From contig AP027925.1 in the NCBI GenBank assembly GCA_036322875.1, forward strand, positions 496,001-560,000: a stretch of DNA of 64,000 nt, written 5' to 3'. A program made the translations under genes and the position numbers. Every line of letters starts with the position of its first letter. Position 1 is the first letter of the stretch. This document shows, one piece after another, positions 35,248 through 45,272 of the stretch. Source of the DNA: Paraimprobicoccus trichonymphae (GTDB lineage: Bacteria; Bacillota; Clostridia; Oscillospirales; Acutalibacteraceae). Under the pieces are notes generated by a model that saw only the letters and a program-made list of their open reading frames with translations, was not told the origin of the DNA and did no database searches.

Positions 35248-35930
35248 GTTGTTAATTTGATGTGTTTGTTGACAATATTCACTGTTAACTTAGTAAAAAT
35301 AAAAATATAGTTTTTTTCTATAAGTTTTGAATTTACGCATTTGTGTTGATATAAATTTCACTTTTTATTAAAATTTGACACAAATGTTAATTTTTTTGTA
35401 GTTTAGAAGCTAATTTTACTGCTAAAATTTTGTTTATTTTTTTCATTAAGCAAATATTTTCCATCTCCTGTTTTTTAATGATTTAGTAGCTAAATTTTTT
35501 GTGTCTTCAATTATTTATTATTTTAAATTAAAATTTTTATTGTTCGATTGTCTAGATGTTCACAAATTGTTTATTGCTTCCCAAATTGGAAACTATTGAC
35601 CAAAAAGTTCCGGATTTTAGTTTAGAGAAAAATCGCAAAATTTATCAATTTTACTGATAATATTGATAATAATACACAAGATTTTAGATTTACATTATTT
35701 ATTTTAATTTCATTAAAATTATATGGATTGGAAATGCTAAATTTATTAACCTTAAATTTTATTAAGCACAAATTTAAAATCGAATTTGTTTATTATTATT
35801 TCAAGTTTCTGCAAAAACTATTGTATCTCAATAGCGAGCTGAAAAATAATTACTTAAAAAACTATAAATTCTTAACATTCACTATATATACGCCATAGTA
35901 TTATTGTATTTGGCATTTCAGGTGATTTAT
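35248..35930. other. AT-rich gap, no gene seen
   Basis: No supported reading frame between the calpain relic and the binding-protein gene. Confidence 0.5.
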
Positions 35931-36947
35931 TTGAGAAAATCAAAATTAGTAATAACAATAATCATAAGTTCAATTTTATTATTTATTTTTCTTTTATTTT
36001 CATTTTTGAGACTTAAAAGATCGGATGAAAATCTAAAAATAATTAATCTTAGCGAAGTTACTAGATCAATATTTTACTGTCCTCAGTATATCGCAATGGA
36101 ACTTGGCTATTTTGAGCAGGAAGGTTTAAAAATAAACATTACGACCAGTGAAGGTTCAGATAAAACTATGACTGCTTTATTGTCTGGACATTCTGATATA
36201 AGTTTGATGGGAGCTGAAATGGTAATTTATGTATACAATGAAAACAGGGAAAATTATCCTATTTTATTTGCACAACTTACTAAAAAAGATGGAAGTTTTT
36301 TCGTGGGGCGGAAAAACGAAAATTTTTCCTGGGAAAATTTAAAAGGGAAATCTATAATAGCAGGGCGCAAAGGGGGATTACCCGAAATGGTATTGGAATA
36401 TGTACTTAGAAACCATAATTTAGAACCTGGAAAAGATGTAAATCTTATAAAAAATATAAAATTTGACTTGATGCCATCAGCATTTTTAAGTGGTGCAGGA
36501 GATTATGTAATGCTCTTTGAACCTACAGCATCTATATTTGAAAAAGAGAAAAATTGTTATATTTTGCAGTCGGTAGGTTCGCAATGCGAGGACATTACTT
36601 ATACTTGTTACTGTGCAACTCAAAGTTATATAAAAAGCAATCCAGAAACTATAAAAGGTTTTACGCGTGCTATATATAAATCTCAGTTATGGATATATGG
36701 CCACACAGCCGAGGAAACTGCAAAAGCTGTAAATCATTATTTTTCAGGAGTTGACAATGAGCTGATATCAAAATCAATAAAAATATGTAAAGATATCAAA
36801 GTTTGGGCAGAAAATCCTATTATAAAAAAAGAAAATTTTAATAATATGTTAAAAATAGTAAAAGAAGCTGGAGAATTAAGCGAAGAAGTTGAGTTCGATA
36901 AAGTTGTTGATATTGAAAATAATATGTATAAACAATCTCATGATTAA
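35931..36947 (+). CDS. ABC transporter substrate-binding protein, NMT1/SsuA-like
   Basis: 338 residues. The N-terminal membrane anchor (RKSKLVITIIISSILLFIFL) lacks a lipobox Cys. The NMT1/THI5/SsuA-type fold follows: SIFYCPQYIAMELGYFEQEGLKINI, SEGSDKTMTALLSGHSDISL, KGKSIIAGRKGGLPEMVLEY and FTRAIYKSQLWIYGH. Such proteins bind thiamine precursors, sulfonates or nitrate; the ligand is unclear. TTG start, 6 nt after AGGTGA; an in-frame TTA/TTG region upstream has no ribosome site. The usual permease and ATPase are not adjacent, so it is an orphan in this window. Confidence 0.82.
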   Translation: MRKSKLVITIIISSILLFIFLLFSFLRLKRSDENLKIINLSEVTRSIFYCPQYIAMELGYFEQEGLKINITTSEGSDKTMTALLSGHSDISLMGAEMVIYVYNENRENYPILFAQLTKKDGSFFVGRKNENFSWENLKGKSIIAGRKGGLPEMVLEYVLRNHNLEPGKDVNLIKNIKFDLMPSAFLSGAGDYVMLFEPTASIFEKEKNCYILQSVGSQCEDITYTCYCATQSYIKSNPETIKGFTRAIYKSQLWIYGHTAEETAKAVNHYFSGVDNELISKSIKICKDIKVWAENPIIKKENFNNMLKIVKEAGELSEEVEFDKVVDIENNMYKQSHD

Positions 36948-37079
36948 AGTTAGGAGTTTGTAACAACCCAGTGATACAAACTATTTAAATCTTCCGCGGT
37001 GTTACATCGTAGAAGATTGACAGATTACCTTACAAAAGAGTTTATTTATTTTGCACTTAAATCATGTATTCAATTTCAA
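36948..37079. other. Intergenic
   Basis: AAATCTTCC...GGAAGATT-like arms near 36988-37018 form a possible hairpin after the binding-protein gene. Nothing else is seen. Confidence 0.3.
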
Positions 37080-38110
37080 TGCATTGAAGACTCGAAGTGT
37101 AAACGGTCATAGTTTGACCGTATCTCCGCAAAATTTACACTTGAAAAGGTGGTGATTTTTATCTATGCTAAATTTTTTCTATGTGTCCAGATAAATTTGA
37201 GAAGTATAACGTGGGTTAGCAGCTATTACGGTTTAACTGAGATTTGTATTCTAACATTTGTCCAAATTGATAAAAAGCCCTAGACAGGAACATAACGATT
37301 TTTAAATATTACTTTTTCAGTGGCAGAACTAATCCCAGTCAAATCTTCTAAAACAAACAATGTTTTTCCACCGTACTTATTAATGAGTGCGAATGATTAA
37401 CATATGTACGGTTTTTTCGAAAGCCAATAGCTTTTAATCGTTGCTGTGCTGACGGTGTTTGCTTTTTTGTAATTGCTTACGAATATTTTTGTATCTAGCA
37501 CATTTCGACTTAATTTGGTGACTCTTGAAGAACATCGTTTTTCCTTAATTATCAAAAACAATAGCTAAAAATTTAATTCCCAAATCAATTCCGACAACAT
37601 TTTGAATCTGATTTAGTTCATCAAAATTTTTAGTCATCAATATATACAAGAACCATCTTTTATGTTTATTTGCAAGTTTTGCAGTTCCAAAAAATTTTTT
37701 CATACCTTTTGTGATATACGAAAGTTTAATACGGTTTTCTAAAGTATTCACAGAAAAAAGATTTTATCTTAGAGAATAATCTCGTTTCCACACTAAATCT
37801 AATTCTGAATGTAACTAAATACCATTCGTGACTATTAAATTTTGCAAATTTATACCTTGCGATAACGGTGCGAACAACATAAACAGCCATTTGAGATTTT
37901 TAATCAAAAGCTTCTCTTAGCATTCTATATATTAATCCATGTAATTTAAATCGATTTAAATTTTTAGTTTTAAAAACTAATTCAGAAGCATAATTACAAG
38001 CATTGAATTAAAATTTGGAGTTAATTTCAATAGTAATTTAGATAAAAATTCGAAAAATTGTAACGAAAAATGAAGAAGGGAATTCCTCCCTATCTATGAC
38101 TAAAGTCAAG
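37080..38110 (-). pseudogene. TnpB (IS200/IS605 or IS607 type) remnant
   Basis: From high to low coordinate: CNYASELVFKTKNLNRFKLH then GLIYRMLREAF, RIKLSYITKGMKKFF, QNVVGIDLGIKFLAIVFDN (RuvC-I with its Asp, 37545-37604), SHQIKSKCARYKNIRKQLQK, KLLAFEKTVHMLIIRTH and KFCGDT (zinc-ribbon piece). Many stops interrupt it. At the high-coordinate edge, GGAGGAATTC and a CTTGACTTTAGTCA hairpin (about 38083-38117) look like a transposon end. Confidence 0.7.
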
Positions 38111-38192
38111 GGTTTTTCTTTACCGATGAATTTAGGACACAACCAAAAAACATAGAGATATTTTCTTTTGTCTAAATTAAAAAAAATTTATA

Positions 38193-38558
38193 TTAATATC
38201 TATCCACACGTTTATTTAAAGTAGTTAAAGTTTCATCACTTTGTTTTTTGTATTTAGATATTAAATTTTCAAAATCTGGATTTTGACCACCAGAAATTGA
38301 GTTCATCCTTCGATCTTGCATTTCTTCGAGTGTTTGTTTAATAGAAAGGGCTATTTTACCACCGTCGTTTAAGTTTAATACTTTTACTTTTACTTTTTGA
38401 CCTACTTCTAAGTAATCATTAACGTTTCTTACAAAATTGTTAGAAACTTCAGATATATGAACTAATCCTGTTTTTCCATTTGGTAACTCTATGAATGCTC
38501 CAAAATTAACTATTTTTCGTACTATTCCCTCAACTATATTTTCGTTTTCTATTCCCAT
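38193..38558 (-). CDS. S1 RNA-binding domain protein (YugI-like)
   Basis: 121 residues. One S1 domain occupies residues 8-75 (VEGIVRKIVNFGAFIELPNG then TGLVHISEVSNNFV, VKVKVLNLNDGGKIALSIKQ). The C-terminal tail is charged. Single-S1 proteins of this type (YugI/GSP13) associate with ribosomes or RNA. The Shine-Dalgarno AAAAAAGGAG is strong. At 38133-38146 a solo IS5-type end (TTTAGGACAC) lies just downstream. Confidence 0.88.
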   Translation of the reverse strand: MGIENENIVEGIVRKIVNFGAFIELPNGKTGLVHISEVSNNFVRNVNDYLEVGQKVKVKVLNLNDGGKIALSIKQTLEEMQDRRMNSISGGQNPDFENLISKYKKQSDETLTTLNKRVDRY

Positions 38559-39290
38559 AATAAAGACTCCTTTTTTAAAATAATATGTTTAGAATCCAAA
38601 ATATGTTTGACTTTTTAATTCTAAATTATTTCCTAAAAACTACATAAAACAAATTTTTGATCAATAAAATTATATTTTAATATTAATATATTGAATTATT
38701 TAATTACAAATCAAGTATTTTATCTATCTCATTAAAAAATGTAGCTATATTTTTTTAGAAGTAATTTTTAGATCAATACTGTATTATTTACATAATAATA
38801 ATAAATAATTCATTAAAATTTTTTTTACATTTTAGTACTTAATTCATATTTGGACATTTAAGCAAACCTATATGAAATAAGTTCTACAATTTTTTTGAAA
38901 CAACTAAACTTGTCCATCGAATGACAAAAAAGAGCGGTGGATTCCTTTAATTAGAATTATTTTATGTGTTTTTCCCAAGCAATCTGAACATTTCCGTTTG
39001 ATATGACTATCTGCGATCGATTGATATTGTCGATAGAAATTCAAGCATAAAACAAATATCATTTTTTGACTTTTTTATTAGCAATTCTTTTAGTTCATTG
39101 TCTATTTTATTTATAATTTTCTCATATATTTCGGACAAAAAATAACATAACACTGACAGGATGTACTTACAATAGTCTAACCAGCCGGATTTTTTGTTTG
39201 CAAAATCACTTGAAAATTGCGTTCTAATTCAGAACATCCTGCACTATCTCTATACCCGTAAATTTCCGTTATTGTGAGAACGCCAAGATG
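38559..39290 (-). pseudogene. Unidentified decayed gene behind a good promoter
   Basis: On the minus strand, downstream of the promoter at 39291-39319, frames such as GWLDYCKYILSVLCYFLSEI then YEKIINKIDNELKELLIKKS (about 39187-39030) look coding but are interrupted. No family is recognised. From 38559 to about 38880 only AT-rich sequence is seen. Confidence 0.3.
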
Positions 39291-39319
39291 ATTGTATCAT
39301 ATCAAATAATGACTGTCAA
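39291..39319 (-). promoter_or_regulatory. Consensus promoter with flanking GTTCT/AGAAC repeats
   Basis: TTGACA (39319-39314), 17-nt spacer, TACAAT (39296-39291). Downstream near 39220-39236 GTTCTGAATTAGAAC is an inverted repeat, and a half site ATTAGAACG stands just upstream of the -35 (39332-39340). This is a plausible operator arrangement. Confidence 0.5.
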
Positions 39320-39467
39320 GCATTATTTATATTAGAACGTAATTCCTCTCACGGCTCAAGTCACAAGATTCTTTGCTAGTCAGGTTTAATATTTTTATTA
39401 TATCAAATTTTATTTCACGTGGACAAGCTTTGGTTATTTTATAATTCTTTAATTGTTTTTCGAGTTA

Positions 39468-40532
39468 TTAGAGGTTAATGCCTAACAGATCGTCAACTTC
39501 TTTTACCAACTCTTTTAATAGATATTTTTCTTCAACTTTTTTAACAATTTTTCCTTTTTTAAATAAAATTCCAAATTCATTTCCTCCTGCTATACCTATA
39601 TCTGCAAATTTTGATTCTCCAGGTCCATTTACTTCACAACCCATTATTGCTATATTCAAGTTTTTATTATTATATTTAAAATTTGAAAAGATTTTTTCAG
39701 CTTTTTTAGATAAACTAATAATATCAATTTTTGTTCTGCCACAAGTAGGACAAGATATTAGATTAATATTTTTTTTATACAAGTTTAGTGATTTTAATAA
39801 ATCTATTCCAGCTTTAACTTCTTTAACTGGATCAGAAGTTAAAGTAATTCTTATAGTATCACCTATACCGTCTAATAATAAAGAACCTATACCTACAAAT
39901 GATTTTATTTTTCCTAATTTTTCAGTTCCAGCTTCTGTAATCCCTAAATGTAAAGGATAATTAATTTTTTGAAAAATAGCTTTGTAAGCAATAACTGTTT
40001 TTTTGACATCAGAAGATTTCAAAGATATAACTATATTGTTAAAATCAAATTTCTCTAATAATTTTATATTATAAATAGCACTTTCGCACATGGCTTCAGG
40101 GGTAATTTTTTTATATTTACTTAAAATTTTTCGTTCTAAAGACCCGGAATTTACTCCAATTCTTATAGGAATATTTTTTTCATTACAAATTTTTGCAATT
40201 AATTTAATATGGTCTTGATTTGCTATATTACCAGGATTTATTCTTATTTTGTCCACCCCCGCTGAAACTGACTCTAACGCTAATTTGTAGTCAAAATGTA
40301 TATCTGCAACAATAGGAATTTTTATTTTTGTTTTTAAATTATAAATATTTTTAATTGCTTCAAAATTCGGGACAGCAACTCTTAAAATATCACAACCAGC
40401 CTTTTCTAATTTCTGAGCTTGAATTATGTTTTTTTTAAAATCATCACTTTTTATTTTCAACATTGACTGAACTGATATTGGACTATCTTGTCCTATATAA
40501 ACATTTCCAATTTTTACTTTTTTAGAATTCAT
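39468..40532 (-). CDS. ispG: 4-hydroxy-3-methylbut-2-enyl diphosphate synthase
   Basis: 354 residues. The TIM-barrel part starts KKVKIGNVYIGQDSPISVQSM and has CDILRVAVPN, PIVADIHFDYKLAL and DKIRINPGNI. The Fe-S domain has ISCPTCGRTKID and a Cys in IMGCEVNGPGESKFADIGIAGG. IspG carries out the penultimate step of the MEP isoprenoid pathway, which feeds UppS and MiaA. No strong Shine-Dalgarno is seen before the ATG. dxr and rseP, frequent neighbours, are absent. Confidence 0.95.
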   Translation of the reverse strand: MNSKKVKIGNVYIGQDSPISVQSMLKIKSDDFKKNIIQAQKLEKAGCDILRVAVPNFEAIKNIYNLKTKIKIPIVADIHFDYKLALESVSAGVDKIRINPGNIANQDHIKLIAKICNEKNIPIRIGVNSGSLERKILSKYKKITPEAMCESAIYNIKLLEKFDFNNIVISLKSSDVKKTVIAYKAIFQKINYPLHLGITEAGTEKLGKIKSFVGIGSLLLDGIGDTIRITLTSDPVKEVKAGIDLLKSLNLYKKNINLISCPTCGRTKIDIISLSKKAEKIFSNFKYNNKNLNIAIMGCEVNGPGESKFADIGIAGGNEFGILFKKGKIVKKVEEKYLLKELVKEVDDLLGINL

Positions 40533-40739
40533 TTTATTATTTTAAACGTAACAACAATTATCTTATATTTACGTATAACCTCAATACCCTCTTAATTTAT
40601 AATTTAAAACCAGATCCCATATTTTTGCTTCTTCACTCGGAGCATAGTCAGTTTGATATTAACAAATTATTTTTTCGCATTTTTTACAATTTACCCAATT
40701 GGATTAAAAATTTAGCAATTTTTTAGTTTATTTTGTATA

Positions 40740-41010
40740 AAATCAATATTCCGATTTCTTAGAGCTATGTTACATACTCATGCCATTTTAAAGAATACAG
40801 GAAGCTTTCATAACCTAAATAACTACAGTATCCTGCTCTAAGGTTCTACGTATCCACACTTATATAAATCTGATATCTTTGTTTTTAATATTTACTGCAG
40901 TATTTACATCTCTATTCATATAACACTTCACATTATTTATACAATAATATCTTAAAATTTAACAATTTTTATTTATTACTTGTGAGAGCAGCAAACAATC
41001 GCTATTCACC
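40740..41010 (-). pseudogene. TnpB C-terminal fragment
   Basis: CYMNRDVNTAVNIKNKDIRF matches the TnpB zinc-ribbon end (D-R-D-x-N-A-A-x-N-I). After it RRTLEQDTVV and NGMSM resemble the C-terminal tail of the family. The N-terminal part is gone. The stretch 40533-40739 shows no gene. Confidence 0.55.
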
Positions 41011-41168
41011 AAAAAATTCCGCGTTCTTTGTTAAAATTTTCGCGATCAATTTTTACGTTCAAAACATCATCTAAACCTCACTCTACAATGTAATTATTAC
41101 ATTATACTTTAAGTATTTTAGAAATGTAAAAATTAATTTATAATTTAAAATTAGTATAAATTTTTCTA

Positions 41169-41197
41169 TTGACTTTTTAAAAAAATTGTCGTAATAT
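41169..41197 (+). promoter_or_regulatory. Promoter of the exported membrane protein
   Basis: TTGACT (41169-41174) and TAATAT (41192-41197) have a 17-nt spacer, about 58 nt before the ATG at 41255. Confidence 0.55.
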
Positions 41198-41254
41198 TAT
41201 ATTTGCAATTTGTTTTACATACATTAGCTTAAAGAAAAAGAAGAGGTTTAAAAA

Positions 41255-41788
41255 ATGAAAAAAAATTTACGTTTAAAAAGTATTTTAGCTTCATTGTTGT
41301 TAATTAGTTCTAGTATAGGTTTAGCTGCTGAAAGTAACGAGAAAGATAAAAAAAGTTTAGTTTCTCCTATCGTGCAAACAGTTGGTGCAGGTTTAGGATT
41401 AGTTGGGACTTTTTCATTATTATATGGGGGATTGTTAAGCAGTTCAAATTCAGATGTACTAATAGTAGCTGGTTGTTTATCGGTTCCTGGGTCAATAAGT
41501 GCTGTAGCACTTGGAAACGGAATTTACCGAATCGTATCTAAAAACACTTCGAGTAAAATAGGAGGCATTGTAAGTTTAACGACTGGTGTTTTATCAACTG
41601 CTTCTAGTTTGTGTTGGGGATATCTTATGCATAGGAGTTGTTATTTGTTTAAGAATCCTAACAATGACATACATGACGTGTTTGCTTGTAGTGTAGCACC
41701 CGTTGCAGTTTTGACAAGTGGATTAACATTGATAGGAAGTAGCATTTATACGTTTGCCACTTGTCCAAAAATCAATGCAAAAGCATAA
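41255..41788 (+). CDS. Hypothetical membrane protein with signal peptide
   Basis: 177 residues. The signal peptide MKKNLRLKSILASLLLISSS ends near GLAAES. About four hydrophobic segments rich in Gly and Ser follow (IVQTVGAGLGLVGTFSLLYG, VLIVAGCLSVPGSISAVALG, IGGIVSLTTGVLSTASSLCW, VAPVAVLTSGLTLIGSSIYT). AGAGG precedes the ATG. No family is recognised. The good promoter and ribosome site argue that it is expressed. Confidence 0.65.
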   Translation: MKKNLRLKSILASLLLISSSIGLAAESNEKDKKSLVSPIVQTVGAGLGLVGTFSLLYGGLLSSSNSDVLIVAGCLSVPGSISAVALGNGIYRIVSKNTSSKIGGIVSLTTGVLSTASSLCWGYLMHRSCYLFKNPNNDIHDVFACSVAPVAVLTSGLTLIGSSIYTFATCPKINAKA

Positions 41789-41799
41789 TATAAGGTTCA

Positions 41800-42096
41800 T
41801 TTATTAATGTATTCTTTGAATTCCTTGATACTCCCTTTATCTGTATAAATTTTAACCTTTTCCCGAGTATTTTGGTTAAAGAGTTTTTAAATATTACAAA
41901 ATCGTGTGTTGCGCCGGTTGCATTAAAAACATCAAGTGTTTCACATGTTTTTGTATTGGATAAAATTTGGTATTTTTTCGAATACTGCTTTTGCGATGCC
42001 TGTGACTAATTTAAAACTTTGGTATTCTTGTTTTTGTAATCTTTCATACTTATTCATTTGTTTATTTTACCGTTTTTTTGTCTATGGATAGGTCTA
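41800..42096 (-). mobile_element. IS5-type remnant (same family as 15786-16126)
   Basis: On the minus strand it begins at the end AGTAGACC (to about 42096), then a transposase start MNKYERLQKQEYQSFKLVTG and AKAVFEKI, a short stretch with stops, and KIYTDKGSIKEF. The DNA matches the start of the element at 15786. Confidence 0.55.
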
Positions 42097-42168
42097 CTGT
42101 AACCACTTGGAATTTTAATAATTAATTTTTCTGATTACAACACCACCAAAAAGTTTCTTCAAAAAAAT

Positions 42169-42255
42169 TGGTACTGGTGACCGGACTTGAACCGGTACAG
42201 CATTTCTACCGAGGGATTTTAAGTCCCTTGTGTCTACCTATTCCACCACACCAGC
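42169..42255 (-). tRNA. tRNA-Leu (TAA)
   Basis: 87-nt class II tRNA with encoded CCA. The acceptor GCTGGTG pairs with CACCAGT (terminal G-U). The anticodon stem GGGA...TCCC encloses CTTAAAA, anticodon TAA. A long variable arm is present, and the T arm is CCGGTTCAAGTCCGG. Confidence 0.95.
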
Positions 42256-42393
42256 CTATAAAATTCAAAAAACCCTTGGTAATTTTTATAAACCACAAAC
42301 TTGTTATTTATTCTACTACATTTTTTCCACTAAATAAATCGAATCACATTTTCTCTAATTTCAATCAAAAAATGTTTAAAATTCTAGATATTT

Positions 42394-43272
42394 TTATAAA
42401 CAAATACTAATTTCTAACATTTTTTTTATTTTTTTATATATTCCTTTAAACTCTTTAATATTCAACGGGTTCTGACCTTTTCCTACTTCTACAGTAAAAG
42501 CAGGACGTCTAAAAATTTCTATAAACCAGTCCTTAAATCCTCCACCAACAGCTATTCCAATTGGTTCACTTATTTTATATCCAGATAAAGCAGAAAATAT
42601 TTCAGCCATAAATCTTGATTTTTTAGGAGTAATATTTCCATAATTCCAATAAATTTCTTCACCTTGACTATGAAAAGCGAAAGAATATTCAAAAAAGTTT
42701 TTTCTACAAAAATCGGCTAACGATTTACTCTCTGATTCACTCTCTGGAAATTCCCCACCATATCTAGTATTAGAAGCAGAAATTATACCTAATTCTCGCT
42801 CTTTTTTATGTACATCTTGCCAACCAGCATTAAAATTGTGGTTTAAATCCACTCCTCGAGCATTCGCTTGCCAATATTTTGGCTTTTTTTTGTCTAAATT
42901 TTTTTTTACTAGCTCTCGATATTTTTTTGCTGTTTCGTATCCGTTTAAAGAAATTTCAACACCATCTGGATTTATACATGGAATAGCAGTAATTCCTCTT
43001 AAACTTAAAATATTTTTATAAATTTCGAATTTTTGCAAAATTTCGTCAATAAATTTAAATATAACCAAAGAAGTAATCCATTCTGCACCATGAAAACTAG
43101 CAACATATAAAACTGAATTTTTAGTGTTACCCAGCTGATAAATCTCTATATTTCGGCCACATAAGCTTTGTGACAAATTTACAATTTTCAAAATATCACA
43201 ATAATTATTTTTCATATAATTTTTAAATTCATTTCTAAAAGATTCATCAGGATTCCTGTTAAAATCGAACAA
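42394..43272 (-). CDS. M14 family zinc carboxypeptidase (gamma-D-Glu-mDAP peptidase type)
   Basis: 292 residues. YVASFHGAEWITSLVIFKF gives the H-x-x-E zinc pair, INPDGVEISLNG and ARGVDLNHNFNAGW the substrate region, AFHSQGEEIYW the third ligand His, and AFTVEVGKGQNPL the catalytic Glu. It resembles the C-terminal catalytic domain of enzymes that cut peptidoglycan stem peptides (endopeptidase I/YqgT type). No LysM or signal peptide is visible. TTG start, 6 nt after AGGTGA. Possible roles are wall recycling or spore wall turnover. Confidence 0.88.
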   Translation of the reverse strand: MFDFNRNPDESFRNEFKNYMKNNYCDILKIVNLSQSLCGRNIEIYQLGNTKNSVLYVASFHGAEWITSLVIFKFIDEILQKFEIYKNILSLRGITAIPCINPDGVEISLNGYETAKKYRELVKKNLDKKKPKYWQANARGVDLNHNFNAGWQDVHKKERELGIISASNTRYGGEFPESESESKSLADFCRKNFFEYSFAFHSQGEEIYWNYGNITPKKSRFMAEIFSALSGYKISEPIGIAVGGGFKDWFIEIFRRPAFTVEVGKGQNPLNIKEFKGIYKKIKKMLEISICL

Positions 43273-43329
43273 ATAAAATCACCTATTAATATTTATACTC
43301 AAATATAAAATAAAAATATTCGTTAACTG

Positions 43330-43670
43330 TCTATAACCCCTAACAAAAAATCAGGTAAACAAAAGCTCGCAGAAGATTTAGTGCAAATAATTACATTATT
43401 CAGTTGTAAATTACAATTTAAACGAGCCAACAAAGCAAAAAAATAATGAAGTAGTTGCTGAAAGATGATAGTCACAAAAAAGTTAGATTATTGCTGACAA
43501 GAAAATAAGCTGGAACAGCATGATTTGCTTATAATTGGGCATTAGATAAACAAATACAGCACTTCAAGTGTGGCAGACAAGTTAAACAAATTATCTGACA
43601 ACGAATTGACAAAATTAAAGCAAACAATTGATTATCAATGGTTCTATGGTGTTATTAACAGAAATTTTAC
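43330..43670 (+). pseudogene. TnpB N-terminal fragment
   Basis: FAYNWALDKQIQHF matches the F-x-Y-N-x-x-L motif near the TnpB N-terminus. Stops interrupt it on both sides and nothing C-terminal follows, because it is joined to an intron RT fragment. Confidence 0.5.
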
Positions 43671-43671
43671 C

Positions 43672-43818
43672 GATTCACGTCGTCAAAGAGTTCCTTTATA
43701 TCAGCATTTACGACCCATTTAGTTTTTCCCATCAGCTTGTCATCCAAATATTTTACCACTTGGTCACAGTTCCGACCTTTTCTAAATCCATATGAATAAT
43801 CATAAAATTTCGGCTCAT
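43672..43818 (-). pseudogene. Group II intron reverse transcriptase fragment
   Basis: EPKFYDYSYGFRKGRNCDQV then WVVNADIKELFDDVNR corresponds to the RT domain of group II intron proteins (Y-G-F-R-P-x-R-S and D-I-x-x-F-F-D-x-I-x-H). About 48 codons remain. The intron RNA ends are not visible. Confidence 0.6.
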
Positions 43819-43822
43819 ATAT

Positions 43823-44672
43823 TAGACCTGTCCTAAAACTTTAAAATATGCTAAAATTTTAGAATGGACAATAGAAATAGAATTGAAAAATTACCAGAAA
43901 CAAAATATTTAGTAACATTCGGAATAAGAAAACCAACATTTGAAGCAATGCACGCGATCCTCTAAAGCGCATACAAGGAGATGCGCAAAAAAGGCGGTAG
44001 AACACGAAAATTGAGTGTTTTGGATATGCCAATTATTATTACCACGATTATCGCACAATGGAAAACTTGGGCTTTGATTATGGTGTATTTAAACAACGAA
44101 TTTTTGAGGCTGTTGCATGGGTCGAACAAACTTTAATCAAAGATGGAACATTTTCATTGCCGTCAAAACGCGAATTAATCAAGGAAAACACCACGCGACA
44201 ATTGATGTTACAGAATGCGAAACCGAACGTCCAAAATATGGACAAAAAGCTTCATATTCGGGTAAAAAAAAGACATACAATAAAAGACCAAATAATCATA
44301 AACGGCGACACAAAACAAATTGTAGGTATTTATGAAGAAAAAGGTTCTGTGCATGATTTGGAGATTTTTAAGCGCAGCAAATTTCATTTGTTGAAAGATA
44401 TTTTATTTATTGGCGACAAAGGATATCAGAATTTAAAACTCTACCATTCAAACAGTTTGACGCCGTATAAAAAGCCGAAAAATAGCGAATTTACTGACGG
44501 TTTAATTCACAAATTTCAAGTTACAGAATTTGCATCGAACACGTAAATCGTCGTATTAAACTCTTCAAAATTTTTCAACAACGTTATCGCAATAAACAGA
44601 AAAAACACTTATTAAAAATTTCTTTAATTTCGGCTATTTATAACTATGAATTGAGGTTTTAGGACAAATCTA
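43823..44672 (+). mobile_element. IS5-family (ISL2-like) insertion sequence, defective
   Basis: A full-length element of about 850 bp with inverted ends TAGACCTGTCCTAAAAC and, reversed, TAGATTTGTCCTAAAAC. The transposase begins MDNRNRIEKLPETKYL at 43864, hits a TAA (HAIL-stop-SAYKEMRKKGGR), then shifts frame to MENLGFDYGVFKQRIF, to TIDVTECETERPKYGQKA, to KDQIIINGDTKQIVGIYEE with HDLEIFKRSKF and LFIGDKGYQ, and to VNRRIKLFKIFQQRYRNK. DDE signatures are recognisable but at least three shifts and one stop disable it. Confidence 0.8.
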
Positions 44673-44677
44673 ATGGT

Positions 44678-44837
44678 ATGCTAGAATCTCAAGAGTTTTT
44701 CAACGAAAACCAAGTTGAAACTTAAAGCATAAAAAAAGATACCGTGGGGTTCACGGAAATTTACACTCGAAATGAAATGGAATCGGTTGGTCTGTGACGA
44801 ACGTTGAACTAAGAATTCGCACAAAGCAGAGGGTCAA
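44678..44837 (+). repeat. Dispersed repeat, copy E (long form, left end lost)
   Basis: It starts ATGCTAGAATCTCAAGAG directly after the IS5 element, then CAACGAAAACCAAGTTG, hairpin CCGTGGGGTTCACGG, TTACACTCGAAATGAAATGG and right end AAGAATTCGCACAAAGCAGA then GGGTCAA. The IS5 junction suggests insertion into this copy. Confidence 0.7.
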
Positions 44838-45272
44838 TACCTCTAATTCACGACTAAAACCATAAAAATGCGCATTAAAATAAATGATTTTTTTGCTAAG
44901 AAAAGATTTACAGCTTATGTAATATTTTATATTTAATGAAAATTTTTAAGTTTTTATTTAATTATTATATTGAGTTATGTGTAAAAATTGCGAATTTCTG
45001 GCATTATATTTTATATTTCCAGATGTGTAACTTTCGAATTATAAAAAATTTGTCATAAAAATATAATATATATGAATTTATTTCAAATAATAATTTTATT
45101 TGTAAAAAAGCGTTATAAAAATAAAAATGCTTGTAAAATACAATTTTAAATGTACAGTTCTATATTATTTTCGAAAATTACCTATAAAGTAAACGCTGAA
45201 AAATAAAAAAATATTAAAACTTAGAAATCGTATTTTAAAAATTTGTATAATAAAAATAAAAGGAAGTGATGT
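44838..45272. other. AT-rich gap before spoVAE
   Basis: No gene is seen, and no trace of spoVAC or spoVAD. Confidence 0.5.

Noticed and set aside
39478..39960. 160-codon plus-strand frame inside ispG
   Set aside because: Antisense shadow; ispG has all family motifs on the other strand.
42168..42410. 80-codon plus-strand frame at the tRNA-Leu locus
   Set aside because: It reads through the tRNA gene on the opposite strand.
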